Shown: positions 55,342-63,799 of the stretch, piece after piece
Position numbering within the stretch: position 1 is the first letter of the stretch
Layout of the letters: each line of letters starts with the position of its first letter
Source: Candidatus Paracaedibacter acanthamoebae
Lineage (GTDB): Bacteria; Pseudomonadota; Alphaproteobacteria; Paracaedibacterales; Paracaedibacteraceae
DNA length: 64,000 nucleotides
NCBI RefSeq assembly: GCF_000742835.1
Contig: NZ_CP008941.1
Coordinates: 1,913,690 to 1,977,689 of the forward strand
Reading direction: 5' to 3'
Translations under genes and position numbers: made by a program
The notes under the pieces: model-generated
Database searches by the model: none
What the model saw: the letters and a program-made list of their open reading frames with translations, nothing else
Told to the model about the DNA's origin: nothing

Positions 55342-55924
55342 GAGTACGGGCCTTGCTGGTTACTTTTTTGACTGCCTTGCTTGAGAAAAAGGATTCTAGG
55401 GCCGGTTTTTTAGGGGAGATGGAAACTTCCTCTAAAATGTCGGGCTCTATGCTCTCTGGCAGGGGGGCAACTTTATCTGCAACAGTTGCCTTCAATTTAA
55501 AAGGCGCTAACGGCTTCAGCTTTTTCTTAACCTTTGGCTGTTGTGCTTTTTCTGTTGTCTCACGGGTTTCTTTCTCTAATGTTTCTTTGATAATGGGGAA
55601 TTCTTGTTGCCGACCTTTTGCAACAAGCGCCTCTAAATGGTCTGCTAATTCATTGGCTCGTGAAACTAAAAAGTCTAAATCATTTTTGATCATCAATGCT
55701 GGCGGAATTCGAGAGGTGATAATGTGATCCACTTCACTCGAGATATTTTTCAATTCTTGCATTTGGGTGCGCGTCTCAATTAGAGTCCGGGCATAATCCT
55801 TCATCATTGGTAGCATTTCTGAATGCAACACTTTAAAGTTTGCTAAAGATTTGGATAACCGTGCTGAATGAATGATGACACCAACTAATAACCCAATCAT
55901 AATAATATCAACTAGTATTGGCAT
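55331..55924 (-). CDS. DUF6468 flagellar-cluster protein
   Basis: The 197-residue protein has one N-terminal helix (VDIIMIGLLVGVIIHSARLS) followed by a helical region SLANFKVLHSEMLPMMKDYA, the DUF6468 opening found in alphaproteobacterial flagellar loci. The rest is a charged linker. Function is unknown. It lies directly downstream of fliM with no gap and overlaps motE, so it is made together with them. Confidence 0.8.
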   Translation of the reverse strand: MPILVDIIMIGLLVGVIIHSARLSKSLANFKVLHSEMLPMMKDYARTLIETRTQMQELKNISSEVDHIITSRIPPALMIKNDLDFLVSRANELADHLEALVAKGRQQEFPIIKETLEKETRETTEKAQQPKVKKKLKPLAPFKLKATVADKVAPLPESIEPDILEEVSISPKKPALESFFSSKAVKKVTSKARTHAA

Positions 55925-56956
55925 TTACGCCTCCTCATTATTTATAATATGGTCAATTTTGACCGCTACATTTCCTGCTTTTTTACCAACTGCCCCCATA
56001 AATAAGGGAATATCGCCACAAACGATTTTGACCAACGACTCAGGCTTGGCATTCAGTTGTAATTGGCTGCCCACTTTCCAATCCATGACGGTCGACAATT
56101 CTAACATTATCTCATCAAGAATTGCTTCTACCTCCAAATCTGTATGGAGTAATTCCTTAATTAAATGGCTTTCCCAAATGGAGTCACGTCCAAATTTTTC
56201 ACCCATAAAGTTCTGTAATAACAACTCACGAATAGGTTCAAGCGTCGCATAAGGAACCAATAATTCAATACATCCCCCCCGCGTATCCAATTGAACACCT
56301 AAGCGCACCATAACCGCAACATTAGTTGGACGGGTAATTGAGGCGAACTTTGGGTTGGTTTCCATTCGATCAAAACGGAAAGTGATCGGGCATATGGGAT
56401 CAAAGGCCGCACTGAGATCCGATAAGAACACCATAACTAATCGTTCAATCAAACTCATTTCAATGGTTGTAAAGTGGCGATTATCAAATCGCATCGGTGC
56501 ATTCCCTCGCCGCCCCCCTAACAAAACATCAATCATGGTGTAAATTAGGTCTGTATCCACCAGGACAATACCATGGTTGTCCCACTCTTCTGCTAGAAAT
56601 ACATTGACCATAGCAGGGACGGGGATACTATTCATATAGTCACCAAATCGAACAGACGAAATAGACTCTAAGGAAATTTCAACATTTTCACCGCTAAAAT
56701 TACGCATTGTGGTTGTCATCAGGCGTACCAAACGATCAAAAACGACCTCAAGCATCGGCAATCGTTCATAATAAACGGCACTGCTGCTGACCAGCGATGA
56801 AATTCCTTGCTGCGCGCTTGTCGATCCCTTTAGAAAACCAGACCCACTATCGTCCGTGTAAACTGACTTAGCTTTATTAGAATCAGCTTCCGTTTCACTG
56901 GCCAGAGGCTGCTCTTCTGCAATTTCAATTTCTGGCTTATCTTCTTGGTCACTCAT
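55925..56956 (-). CDS. fliM: Flagellar motor switch protein FliM
   Basis: A C-ring protein that receives CheY signals. The 343-residue protein has the middle domain (GDYMNSIPVPAMVNVFLAEE, DTDLIYTMIDVLLGGRRGNA, TTIEMSLIERLVMVFLSDLS) and a C-terminal SpoA domain (AILDEIMLELSTVMDWKVGS). The usual N-terminal CheY-binding segment (LSQxEIDALL) becomes LKGSTSAQQGISSLVSSS and is not recognisable, which could weaken CheY control. It follows fliL after 13 bases. Confidence 0.95.
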   Translation of the reverse strand: MSDQEDKPEIEIAEEQPLASETEADSNKAKSVYTDDSGSGFLKGSTSAQQGISSLVSSSAVYYERLPMLEVVFDRLVRLMTTTMRNFSGENVEISLESISSVRFGDYMNSIPVPAMVNVFLAEEWDNHGIVLVDTDLIYTMIDVLLGGRRGNAPMRFDNRHFTTIEMSLIERLVMVFLSDLSAAFDPICPITFRFDRMETNPKFASITRPTNVAVMVRLGVQLDTRGGCIELLVPYATLEPIRELLLQNFMGEKFGRDSIWESHLIKELLHTDLEVEAILDEIMLELSTVMDWKVGSQLQLNAKPESLVKIVCGDIPLFMGAVGKKAGNVAVKIDHIINNEEA

Positions 56957-56969
56957 AAACTGTCTCCGG

Positions 56970-57485
56970 TTACTGAATCAAGAAGGGACCAATAAGGATA
57001 TCCGACGCTTTATCCGGAGCCAGGACATTATTCGTTCGGGTCAATAGCTCATTCCGAACACGTTGCAAGCCCGCCGAGCCGGCTAAATCTTCAATATCCA
57101 AGCCTCTTAAGTATTCTTGAAACTGATTGATAAGAATCGGCTTCAATTTTTCTACTTTTTTACCGACTTCTTCCGTGGGAGACTGAACAATAAAAGTAAC
57201 TTTTAAAAAGCTGGACTTACCACTTGCATTTCTAAGATTCAATAAGATTTCAGGAAGAGTTGTAAAGGCAACTTTTGTCACATCAAGCTCAGGAGTGGCG
57301 GATTCTTCTTTTTTAACCTCTTCCTTAGCAGGTTCTTTATGGCCTAATAAACTCGCGCCAACGGGCGTAAAAAACAGACCCGCAGCCACAACAATTAGAA
57401 GAACAAATATTCCAATAATGATAATTTTGCCTTTGCCACCATCGCTGCTGACTGGTAACCCTGCATTTTCTTTTTCTTCAGACAT
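56970..57485 (-). CDS. fliL: Flagellar basal body-associated protein FliL
   Basis: A single-pass inner-membrane protein that supports the stator. The 171-residue protein has a helix at about 23-42 (IIIIGIFVLLIVVAAGLFFT), a Lys/Glu-rich linker, and the FliL periplasmic domain ILLNLRNASGKSSFLKVTFI, ...INQFQEYLRGLDIEDLAGSA, GLQRVRNELLTRTNNVL. It heads the flagellar cluster. Confidence 0.93.
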   Translation of the reverse strand: MSEEKENAGLPVSSDGGKGKIIIIGIFVLLIVVAAGLFFTPVGASLLGHKEPAKEEVKKEESATPELDVTKVAFTTLPEILLNLRNASGKSSFLKVTFIVQSPTEEVGKKVEKLKPILINQFQEYLRGLDIEDLAGSAGLQRVRNELLTRTNNVLAPDKASDILIGPFLIQ

Positions 57486-57567
57486 AAAATCCTCGACAGT
57501 AAATTAGCTATCTAGTGTCAGAATAAAATGTATTTTGCTAAAATTTTATTAACTGGAATTTTTATTC

Positions 57568-58902
57568 TTATTTGATCAATGCTATCGAAGAAGTTGGCAT
57601 AGCTTGAGTTTCCCATGTAATTTGATCGAATGCTTGGCAGCTAGGGCAAAAAACATTCCACGAAAGTTGAGTAGTGTGGCAGTTATGGCACACCCATTCA
57701 CCTTCAGGCATTCCTTGAACAGCAAGTTTAAGATAATCGGAAATGGTTTGCGAATGGTTAGGATGCTCTGCTCGTTCTAAATCAGCGAGCAAACTATAGA
57801 CAAGTTGAGTGGGTCGTTCATTAAGAATATTGATGTGTAACCGGGCCTGCCCCCATAACTTAGCTGCTATCGCCAGGGTTGCTAAAATAACATGGGAGGC
57901 GCGATGGTCCAATTTCTTGCCAATAATATTTTCAACAAGACGATATTGATCAAGAGTAGTCTCTTGACTAAAAACAGCCTGGAACACCCCTAAGTAATCA
58001 AGATGCGGTAAATTTTCATACCCTCGCTCTAGGGTTTTAATACATTTTGATGACTGTCCCTGACCCTGATAATACTGAGCCAGTTCTAGAGTAGCTGCTG
58101 TTAATTTTGGATCTAATTTTAGACTTTGGTGGGCATACGTTTCAAAAGCACTTTGATCGCCGGATCGCTTTGCCTGTAAAGCCCGCAACCAAGCAACTAA
58201 AGCCTGATATCGATGGGATTTTTGCTTATCCAAATGGCCGGTAATCCGTAACTGTTCAACCACTGTATTGGCTTTATCAAATTCAAGATGTTTTAAATTA
58301 TGGTCCAACAGTTCCTTTAATACCCACACCGAATGGGGACGATCTTTCAATGCTTCGATCAACAAAAGGCGGGTTTCCTCCTGTCTATTCTGCTTTTTGC
58401 GCATCGAAATAAGACCGCGGAGCCCCAGGAATTTTGTTTTTTTACAATGCCGTAACTTATCAAACTTTAATTCTGCCTGTTCAAATTCTCCCGCCATAAA
58501 TAAGGCTTGAGCTTCGAAAATATCATGAAAGACATCGGCCTTATCTAACCCTTTTGATTTCGTGGCCATATCAAGGGCGACATCTAACTCGCCTGAAGAC
58601 ATCGCTATATAAGATTCTAAGAGACATTCTTTAGCACGACGTAACCGCCGTTCTTGTAACTGTTGTTTCAGCTTTACTGGCAATTGTTTTACCCAAGCCA
58701 AAAATTTGAATACATAAAAAGTTAAGATAATAACAGCAACACATCCCGCAGCCAAAGCGCCTGTTTTAATATCAATAATATAATCCACAAAACGCAGCTG
58801 TGTATTTCCCTCTCCCGGCAAATAATAGGCAACCGCCACCAGAATTCCAGCCAAAGCGAGTTTAAGAATTAAAAATAATAGACTTAACCATGCTCTTTTC
58901 AT
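57568..58902 (-). CDS. hemY: HemY-like TPR membrane protein
   Basis: The 444-residue protein follows the proteobacterial HemY layout: two N-terminal helices (LFLILKLALAGILVAVAYYL and about 48-68), then TPR-like helices through about 390. The end is a small zinc ribbon, CHNCHTTQLSWNVFCPSC, also seen in alphaproteobacterial HemY. Despite the name it is not the protoporphyrinogen oxidase of Bacillus; its role in heme synthesis is unclear. Its ATG overlaps the upstream hemD-X stop by four bases. Confidence 0.88.
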   Translation of the reverse strand: MKRAWLSLLFLILKLALAGILVAVAYYLPGEGNTQLRFVDYIIDIKTGALAAGCVAVIILTFYVFKFLAWVKQLPVKLKQQLQERRLRRAKECLLESYIAMSSGELDVALDMATKSKGLDKADVFHDIFEAQALFMAGEFEQAELKFDKLRHCKKTKFLGLRGLISMRKKQNRQEETRLLLIEALKDRPHSVWVLKELLDHNLKHLEFDKANTVVEQLRITGHLDKQKSHRYQALVAWLRALQAKRSGDQSAFETYAHQSLKLDPKLTAATLELAQYYQGQGQSSKCIKTLERGYENLPHLDYLGVFQAVFSQETTLDQYRLVENIIGKKLDHRASHVILATLAIAAKLWGQARLHINILNERPTQLVYSLLADLERAEHPNHSQTISDYLKLAVQGMPEGEWVCHNCHTTQLSWNVFCPSCQAFDQITWETQAMPTSSIALIK

Positions 58903-60395
58903 TTATAATCTCCCGCCGTCGTGGACGAATTCTGATTTAAGTGTGTAGAAACAACATTAAGAACATTTTTAGTTTGATGACACTCTTTAACCCACAGCGC
59001 CCAATCACCAGGAAGGGGTACTGCATCTAATGCTTCCAAAAAACTAAAGTCTAATCTTTTTAATCCATTGATTGCTTGATCTTTTAAGGGAGTAGGTTCT
59101 GTTTTTCGCACCTTTAGCCCCATAGAGTTTATCGCTTTTTGCCATAGCGAATTCTCTACTTCGAGATTAATTTCTCGTTTTAATTCCGGCAATACTTGAA
59201 GCTGATCCAACAAATCCCGAATTGAAATTACAGACCGCGGTAATTGCTGATCAGCTGGCAAGTGCTTATTTACTTCAATAACTGTACTTGCCCGCACTGA
59301 ACCTGTTGTTAGCTCCTGCTGGAGATTTCTAAAACTATCCATTGAATCTTTTACGATAGGTGGCGCACTAGGTTCTGCGGGTTTGGGTGCCTCTATAATA
59401 GGTGGCGCTTCAGATTTTTCAGTCTTTTGGTCAGCAATCTCTTTTTGCAATTGTGCCATAGTTTCGGTCAGATATTGGATTTTTTCTTCTATCTCAGAAG
59501 TTGATTTAATTTTTTCTTTAACGGATGCCACCTCTTCTGTAAGGGCCTGCAAATCATTCGAGGTTACTGAGGGGAGTAAATCTTGAGGAGATGGCACTGG
59601 CCACAAAGAAACAGTTAACATCGAAATAATAGCAGCAACAGCAGCTGTCGCTAAAAGTTGTCCGATAAAAGGTATCTGTTTCATAGAAGGATCCCCTGGT
59701 CGCTTATAATAATCAACAATGCGTTGAGCCGATAGATCTGGCACAACAATAACTTCTTTCCAGCTGATTTGTCGCAAGCTCCGCGCAATTGCTTCACTGT
59801 GAGCCAAGGCTGTAACCCGCCCTAACTTATCAGCCCATTCACTTTTTTTAGCAATATCAATAAAAACCTCAGCCGTTCTGAGAGAAAAAAACGGTATTTG
59901 CTGGACAAGTCCCGCTTGCATGATAGTTTCTGCCTCTGGGGACAAACTCTGGGCAGCTTCAGTTTCATAAATAATGATCCTGTCAGCTTTAAACCCTAGT
60001 TTGACCAGTGCTTCGGCCAAATCCACATGAACCACTGACCCTCCAATATGGGCAAAGTGTGATGATTCTTTAGGACATTCATTGACAATGCGTTCTAAAA
60101 TCTCTTGGGCAGACCGATTGACCTGAAAAATTGTATTAAATCCTGCTGCTTTTGCCGCCGCAGCTGTTGCCTCCCCCACACACCACACAGGAGTTGCCAC
60201 CATTGATTTGATATTGGTGATCATCTCAAAAACCCGCGCCGATGTTGCAATTAAGTCCGTTACTCCCTCTGGCAAAGTAATCCTTTTAACCTTTTGTGTT
60301 ACTTTTAAAAGAGGAGAGGAGATTGTAGGGACTATTAATTTTGTTTTTAATTCTTGGCAATCTTCTTCTGGTCGGGTGAGTAAAACATACGTCAC
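58899..60395 (-). CDS. hemD: Uroporphyrinogen-III synthase fused to a HemX/mitofilin-like domain
   Basis: Residues 1-230 are HemD (MTYVLLTRPEEDCQELK, FNTIFQVNRSAQEILERI, ...IIIYETEAA), which closes hydroxymethylbilane to uroporphyrinogen III. A helix at about 245-265 (LATAAVAAIISMLTVSLWPV) then leads to a coiled coil, a Pro/Glu linker and a helical end (SVISIRDLLDQLQVLPELKR) typical of alphaproteobacterial mitofilin-like COG4223 proteins. In many relatives these are two genes. The fusion would tether HemD to the inner membrane. The start overlaps the hemC stop by four bases. Confidence 0.88.
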   Translation of the reverse strand: MTYVLLTRPEEDCQELKTKLIVPTISSPLLKVTQKVKRITLPEGVTDLIATSARVFEMITNIKSMVATPVWCVGEATAAAAKAAGFNTIFQVNRSAQEILERIVNECPKESSHFAHIGGSVVHVDLAEALVKLGFKADRIIIYETEAAQSLSPEAETIMQAGLVQQIPFFSLRTAEVFIDIAKKSEWADKLGRVTALAHSEAIARSLRQISWKEVIVVPDLSAQRIVDYYKRPGDPSMKQIPFIGQLLATAAVAAIISMLTVSLWPVPSPQDLLPSVTSNDLQALTEEVASVKEKIKSTSEIEEKIQYLTETMAQLQKEIADQKTEKSEAPPIIEAPKPAEPSAPPIVKDSMDSFRNLQQELTTGSVRASTVIEVNKHLPADQQLPRSVISIRDLLDQLQVLPELKREINLEVENSLWQKAINSMGLKVRKTEPTPLKDQAINGLKRLDFSFLEALDAVPLPGDWALWVKECHQTKNVLNVVSTHLNQNSSTTAGDYK

Positions 60396-61264
60396 GTCAA
60401 AAGGCTCCTTGCTACTTGGTTGGCGAGTTCATAGGGGTCAGCCCCCTCACCGCTTGCGAGTCTCACTCGTCCATCATATTCTAAAACAGCTCTCATAAAT
60501 AGTATACCATCATCAGATCGCTGTGCATATACGCCGATCGCGGTGTGACAGCTTCCATTAATGTGGGCGAGCACAGCCTTCTCTGCTGTAATACACTCCC
60601 AAGTCGGTGGATGGTTTATTTGACGCAAAATTTCATTCGTCTGATGATCATTAATTCGGCTTTCCAGGGCAATCACCCCTTGACCTGCTGATGGAATCAT
60701 AAACTCTGGTTCCAGATACATTGTAATTCTATGAGTTAAGTCCAATCTTTTCAATCCGGCCACCGCTAAAATAATACCATCTAATCCCATTTCCTCGAGG
60801 CGTTGCAATCGAGTTTGAACATTCCCGCGCAGCGGTATAGTCAGAACTGTTGGAAGGCGATAATGCAATTGGGAAACACGGCGGGGAGAACATGTCCCAA
60901 TAACAGAATTTGGTGGTAAATCATGATAATGAGAATGATTTAATGAAATAAAACAGTCTCGAGGGTCCTCTCGTTCTAACACAGCAGTAAGCTGCAATCC
61001 CGCCGGGAAATGCCACTCCATATCTTTAAGGGAATGAACGGCAATATCAATCTTTTCTTCTAAAAGAGCCTGTTGCAATTCCTTTGCAAATAACCCCTTG
61101 CCCCCAATATCATACAGCGGTTTATCGACAATTCTGTCACCCGTCGTGGTAATAATGATGGTTTCCATCCTCTCAACTCCGACAGCAGCCAATTGTTTCC
61201 TTGCTATCTCCGCTTGCTTAAGCGCAAGAGGGCTTCCCCTAGTTCCTAACCGTAAACAACCCAT
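60392..61264 (-). CDS. hemC: Porphobilinogen deaminase
   Basis: Polymerises four porphobilinogens to hydroxymethylbilane. The 290-residue protein has LGTRGSPLALKQAE, the catalytic Asp81 in HSLKDM, RRVSQL, and the cofactor-binding Cys239 in INGSCHTAIGVYA. It is somewhat shorter than typical (about 310), with a brief third domain. It is the first gene of hemC-hemD/X-hemY, all joined by ATGA overlaps. The substrate is made from 5-aminolevulinate supplied by HemA at 31.7 kb. Confidence 0.97.
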   Translation of the reverse strand: MGCLRLGTRGSPLALKQAEIARKQLAAVGVERMETIIITTTGDRIVDKPLYDIGGKGLFAKELQQALLEEKIDIAVHSLKDMEWHFPAGLQLTAVLEREDPRDCFISLNHSHYHDLPPNSVIGTCSPRRVSQLHYRLPTVLTIPLRGNVQTRLQRLEEMGLDGIILAVAGLKRLDLTHRITMYLEPEFMIPSAGQGVIALESRINDHQTNEILRQINHPPTWECITAEKAVLAHINGSCHTAIGVYAQRSDDGILFMRAVLEYDGRVRLASGEGADPYELANQVARSLLT

Positions 61265-61312
61265 AGAATCCTAAAATTTAAGGCGTATATGGGGCGATGC
61301 TAACATGGAATG

Positions 61313-62155
61313 CTAAGCAAGGCTATGGCTTTTTAGTGTTGTTACCGTCAGGACCACCAAATATATGATTCCGCACAGTAAAATAATTGTAGGACCAGAA
61401 GGCCAATTAAATTGGAAAGATAAGATTAAGCCCAGGTAGCTACAAATTGCCGCAATGATCATAGAGCGCAAGGCTGTGGACCAAACTTGAGTTGAAATTA
61501 AGCGGGCGGTAATGGCGGGTAACATCATAATTCCCAGTGCCATTAAAGTTCCCAACGCCTGGCAGGCACCCACCAGATTAATGACAACTAAGACCATAAA
61601 AAGGGCATGATATTTTCCTTCCCTTGAGCCTAACAAGCGCACAAAGGTTGGATCGAAACATTCATAAACGAGCGGGCGGTAAATGGTGGCAAGCGTAATA
61701 AGAGAAATAGTCGTCACACCAACAATATACATCATTGTTGGATGATCAACAGCTAACACGCTCCCGAATAGAAAATGCGTTAAGTTCATATTACCACCCT
61801 TAACGGAAAGGATGAGAACCCCCAAGGCTAAAGCAATCAAATAGAATCCCGTAAAACTAGCATCCTCATGCAAAATGGTTCGTCGAGTTACAAATCCACT
61901 GGCCGCTGCCACCAATAAGCCCGCCATCGCCCCTCCCAAACTTAACCCTGGTAGCCATAAACCAGAGATTAAGTACCCCATCGCAATTCCTGGCAAGATG
62001 GCATGAGAAAGAGCGTCCCCCATCAAACTCATACGTCGCAGAACCAACAAAACCCCTAAGGGGCCGCAACTCAAAGAAATAGCCAGACAGGCCAATAAGG
62101 CGCGGCGCATAAAGACATATTCGACAAAAGGATCAATAAAGATTTCATACATCAA
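61313..62155 (-). CDS. znuB: Zinc ABC transporter permease ZnuB
   Basis: The permease of a high-affinity zinc (or manganese) importer, 280 residues with eight to nine predicted helices. LMGDALSHAILPGIAMGYLI is the hallmark segment of ZnuB/MntB permeases. A further conserved segment is GTLMALGIMMLPAITARLIS. It overlaps znuC by 11 bases. The substrate-binding protein ZnuA is not in the window. Confidence 0.93.
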   Translation of the reverse strand: MMYEIFIDPFVEYVFMRRALLACLAISLSCGPLGVLLVLRRMSLMGDALSHAILPGIAMGYLISGLWLPGLSLGGAMAGLLVAAASGFVTRRTILHEDASFTGFYLIALALGVLILSVKGGNMNLTHFLFGSVLAVDHPTMMYIVGVTTISLITLATIYRPLVYECFDPTFVRLLGSREGKYHALFMVLVVINLVGACQALGTLMALGIMMLPAITARLISTQVWSTALRSMIIAAICSYLGLILSFQFNWPSGPTIILLCGIIYLVVLTVTTLKSHSLA

Positions 62156-62843
62156 AGGTTGCCTTTGTTAGCGTCTCAAGGGTTAAAACGTCGGCTGTGG
62201 GACCATAGGCTATCAAAGAGCGCGCCACCAGCGCAGTCAACGGAAATACTTGGCGAACAATCGGAATATCATGTAATACAGCCACAACCGTTTTACCATC
62301 GGCGTGCCATTCCCGGATTAATTTTAGCAAATGACTTACTGTTGGCTGATCAATTCCGGTAAAAGGTTCATCTAATAAAATAAGTTTAGCATCCTGTGCC
62401 ATCACGCGGCCAAAAAACATACGCTGGAGTTGCCCCCCACTTAATTGAGAAATTGACCGTTTTTCATATCCTGATAATCCCACCTTTACAAGAATCTCAT
62501 GAATCCGCTGATGATCAGCCGCACAAAGGCCTCGGCCGCCACCAGTTTTTGGCCACAATCCCATCGCAATGACGTCTTCCACTCTAATGGGGAAAGTGCG
62601 ATCAATTTCTGTTCTTTGGGCTAAATAAGCAATATCTAAGGGTTGCAACTTCTGGTGGTTAATTGCCCCCCTGGTCGGAAGGAATAACCCTGCTATTATT
62701 TTAATTAAGGTGCTTTTGCCACCCCCATTGGGGCCAATAATGGCAATTAAATCTTTTTCATTAATAGAAAATTGGCACGCCTCCAAAGCCCGGATCGTGC
62801 CATACGAATGAGACTTAATATCAATTGTGGTAAGTTGAGGCAA
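62145..62843 (-). CDS. znuC: Zinc ABC transporter ATP-binding protein ZnuC
   Basis: The 232-residue ATPase shows Walker A GPNGGGKSTLIK, signature LSGGQLQRM and Walker B LILLDEPFTGID. IAYLAQRTEIDRTFPIRVED fits the zinc/manganese ABC group (YvPQ...d..FP.tv.d). It pairs with ZnuB. A 31-codon gene ends four bases upstream, suggesting a three-gene transcript. Confidence 0.93.
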   Translation of the reverse strand: MPQLTTIDIKSHSYGTIRALEACQFSINEKDLIAIIGPNGGGKSTLIKIIAGLFLPTRGAINHQKLQPLDIAYLAQRTEIDRTFPIRVEDVIAMGLWPKTGGGRGLCAADHQRIHEILVKVGLSGYEKRSISQLSGGQLQRMFFGRVMAQDAKLILLDEPFTGIDQPTVSHLLKLIREWHADGKTVVAVLHDIPIVRQVFPLTALVARSLIAYGPTADVLTLETLTKATFDV

Positions 62844-62847
62844 GCAG

Positions 62848-62943
62848 CTATCCTAACGCGATGACGCCAACCCACAAGCCCACAAGCGGTAAAGAAACAA
62901 TTAGTACACGCTCTAGAGCACCTGAAAATAATGGGTTCTTCAT
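62848..62943 (-). CDS. 31-residue membrane microprotein upstream of znuC
   Basis: A frame of 31 codons with GGGAGA seven bases before its ATG at 62943. It ends four bases before the znuC start. The product is MKNPLFSGALERV followed by the helix LIVSLPLVGLWVGVIALG, so it should span the inner membrane once. Strong Shine-Dalgarno, tight linkage and clear topology argue that it is translated. It could be a small partner of the zinc transporter. No relative is recognised. Confidence 0.6.
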   Translation of the reverse strand: MKNPLFSGALERVLIVSLPLVGLWVGVIALG

Positions 62944-62949
62944 TTTTCG

Positions 62950-63450
62950 ATCTCCCTGTCTATATTTAACAAGTATGCTTCCTGACGCTAAAAGTCAAGT
63001 GATATACCGATTCTTACCCAAAAACTAAGAATTTTAGATCAATGATTTGAGATAGAATTTGAGTCAAAAAAATCACTCTCTTATCGGCTAAAAAGGTATT
63101 ATCAGCTTATACTTAAAGCAGATACCCTCCTGACTCACTCTCAAAAAATATTCACGTGGTGAGGAACTTATAGTGGCTGGGCCACGCCCATCCGTAGTTT
63201 TAATATATAAAAAATTTATCTTAAAAATGGTCGTTTGTGAGAATTACTGAGAATTATAATGTATTGAGTCGGTAGAGTCACCTTCTTGAGAGAAGTATGG
63301 TAAGGGCATCCCTCATCTCAAAGCCTTACTGCGTCTATAAAACGAAATAAAGAAGATCTTTAAGAAACTTTTACTTCATAACAGGTAAATTAACAGCAGC
63401 CTGCCATGAGTTTAGTTTTTTTCAGCAGTTCACAACTCTTAGAAAGTATC
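62950..63450. other. Gene-free region upstream of the zinc operon
   Basis: About 500 bp without a convincing frame or RNA gene. The minus strand reads TTGACT at 62993-62998, a possible -35 for the zinc operon. I could not find a clear Zur-type dyad. A short TGGGC/GCCCA dyad lies at 63177-63189. Confidence 0.4.
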
Positions 63451-63663
63451 TCAGAAGATATAATAACCTGTTTGGTGGATAATTAAGCTAACCACACAAA
63501 GGCCCATAGAAATTGTGGTTATAGAGAAGACAGTTAAATTAAAGATATTCCATCTAGTATAAGTAAAATTTATTTCGCTTTTCATGTTGCGAGAAGGAAG
63601 GGGAATTATTAGGTTCTTCTTGTTTTTAATCTTTATTCTCTGAGCAATTAGAGAAGTGATCAT
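63451..63663 (-). CDS. Hypothetical small membrane protein
   Basis: A 70-residue frame with one clear helix near the end (FSITTISMGLCVVSLIIHQT) after a basic, polar N-terminal half (AQRIKIKNKKNLI). A purine-rich AAGAAG stretch lies about eight bases before the ATG. Composition suits a single-pass protein with its N terminus inside. AT-richness makes chance frames common, so this is uncertain. Confidence 0.35.
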   Translation of the reverse strand: MITSLIAQRIKIKNKKNLIIPLPSRNMKSEINFTYTRWNIFNLTVFSITTISMGLCVVSLIIHQTGYYIF

Positions 63664-63799
63664 ACTACTTCTTCTTACCCTTTTTCCAGTTAGAAGATTG
63701 GAAGAGTGTAAGGATTGAAGGAGCTACATAAAGATTAAAGAGCCCCATAAGTAATAATCGGTCATCTATTCTTCCATGATATTTATTGAGGAACGTATA

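Noticed and set aside
62944..63010. Zur-box upstream of the zinc operon
   Set aside because: No convincing palindrome of the known Zur type was found; only a weak -35-like hexamer was seen.
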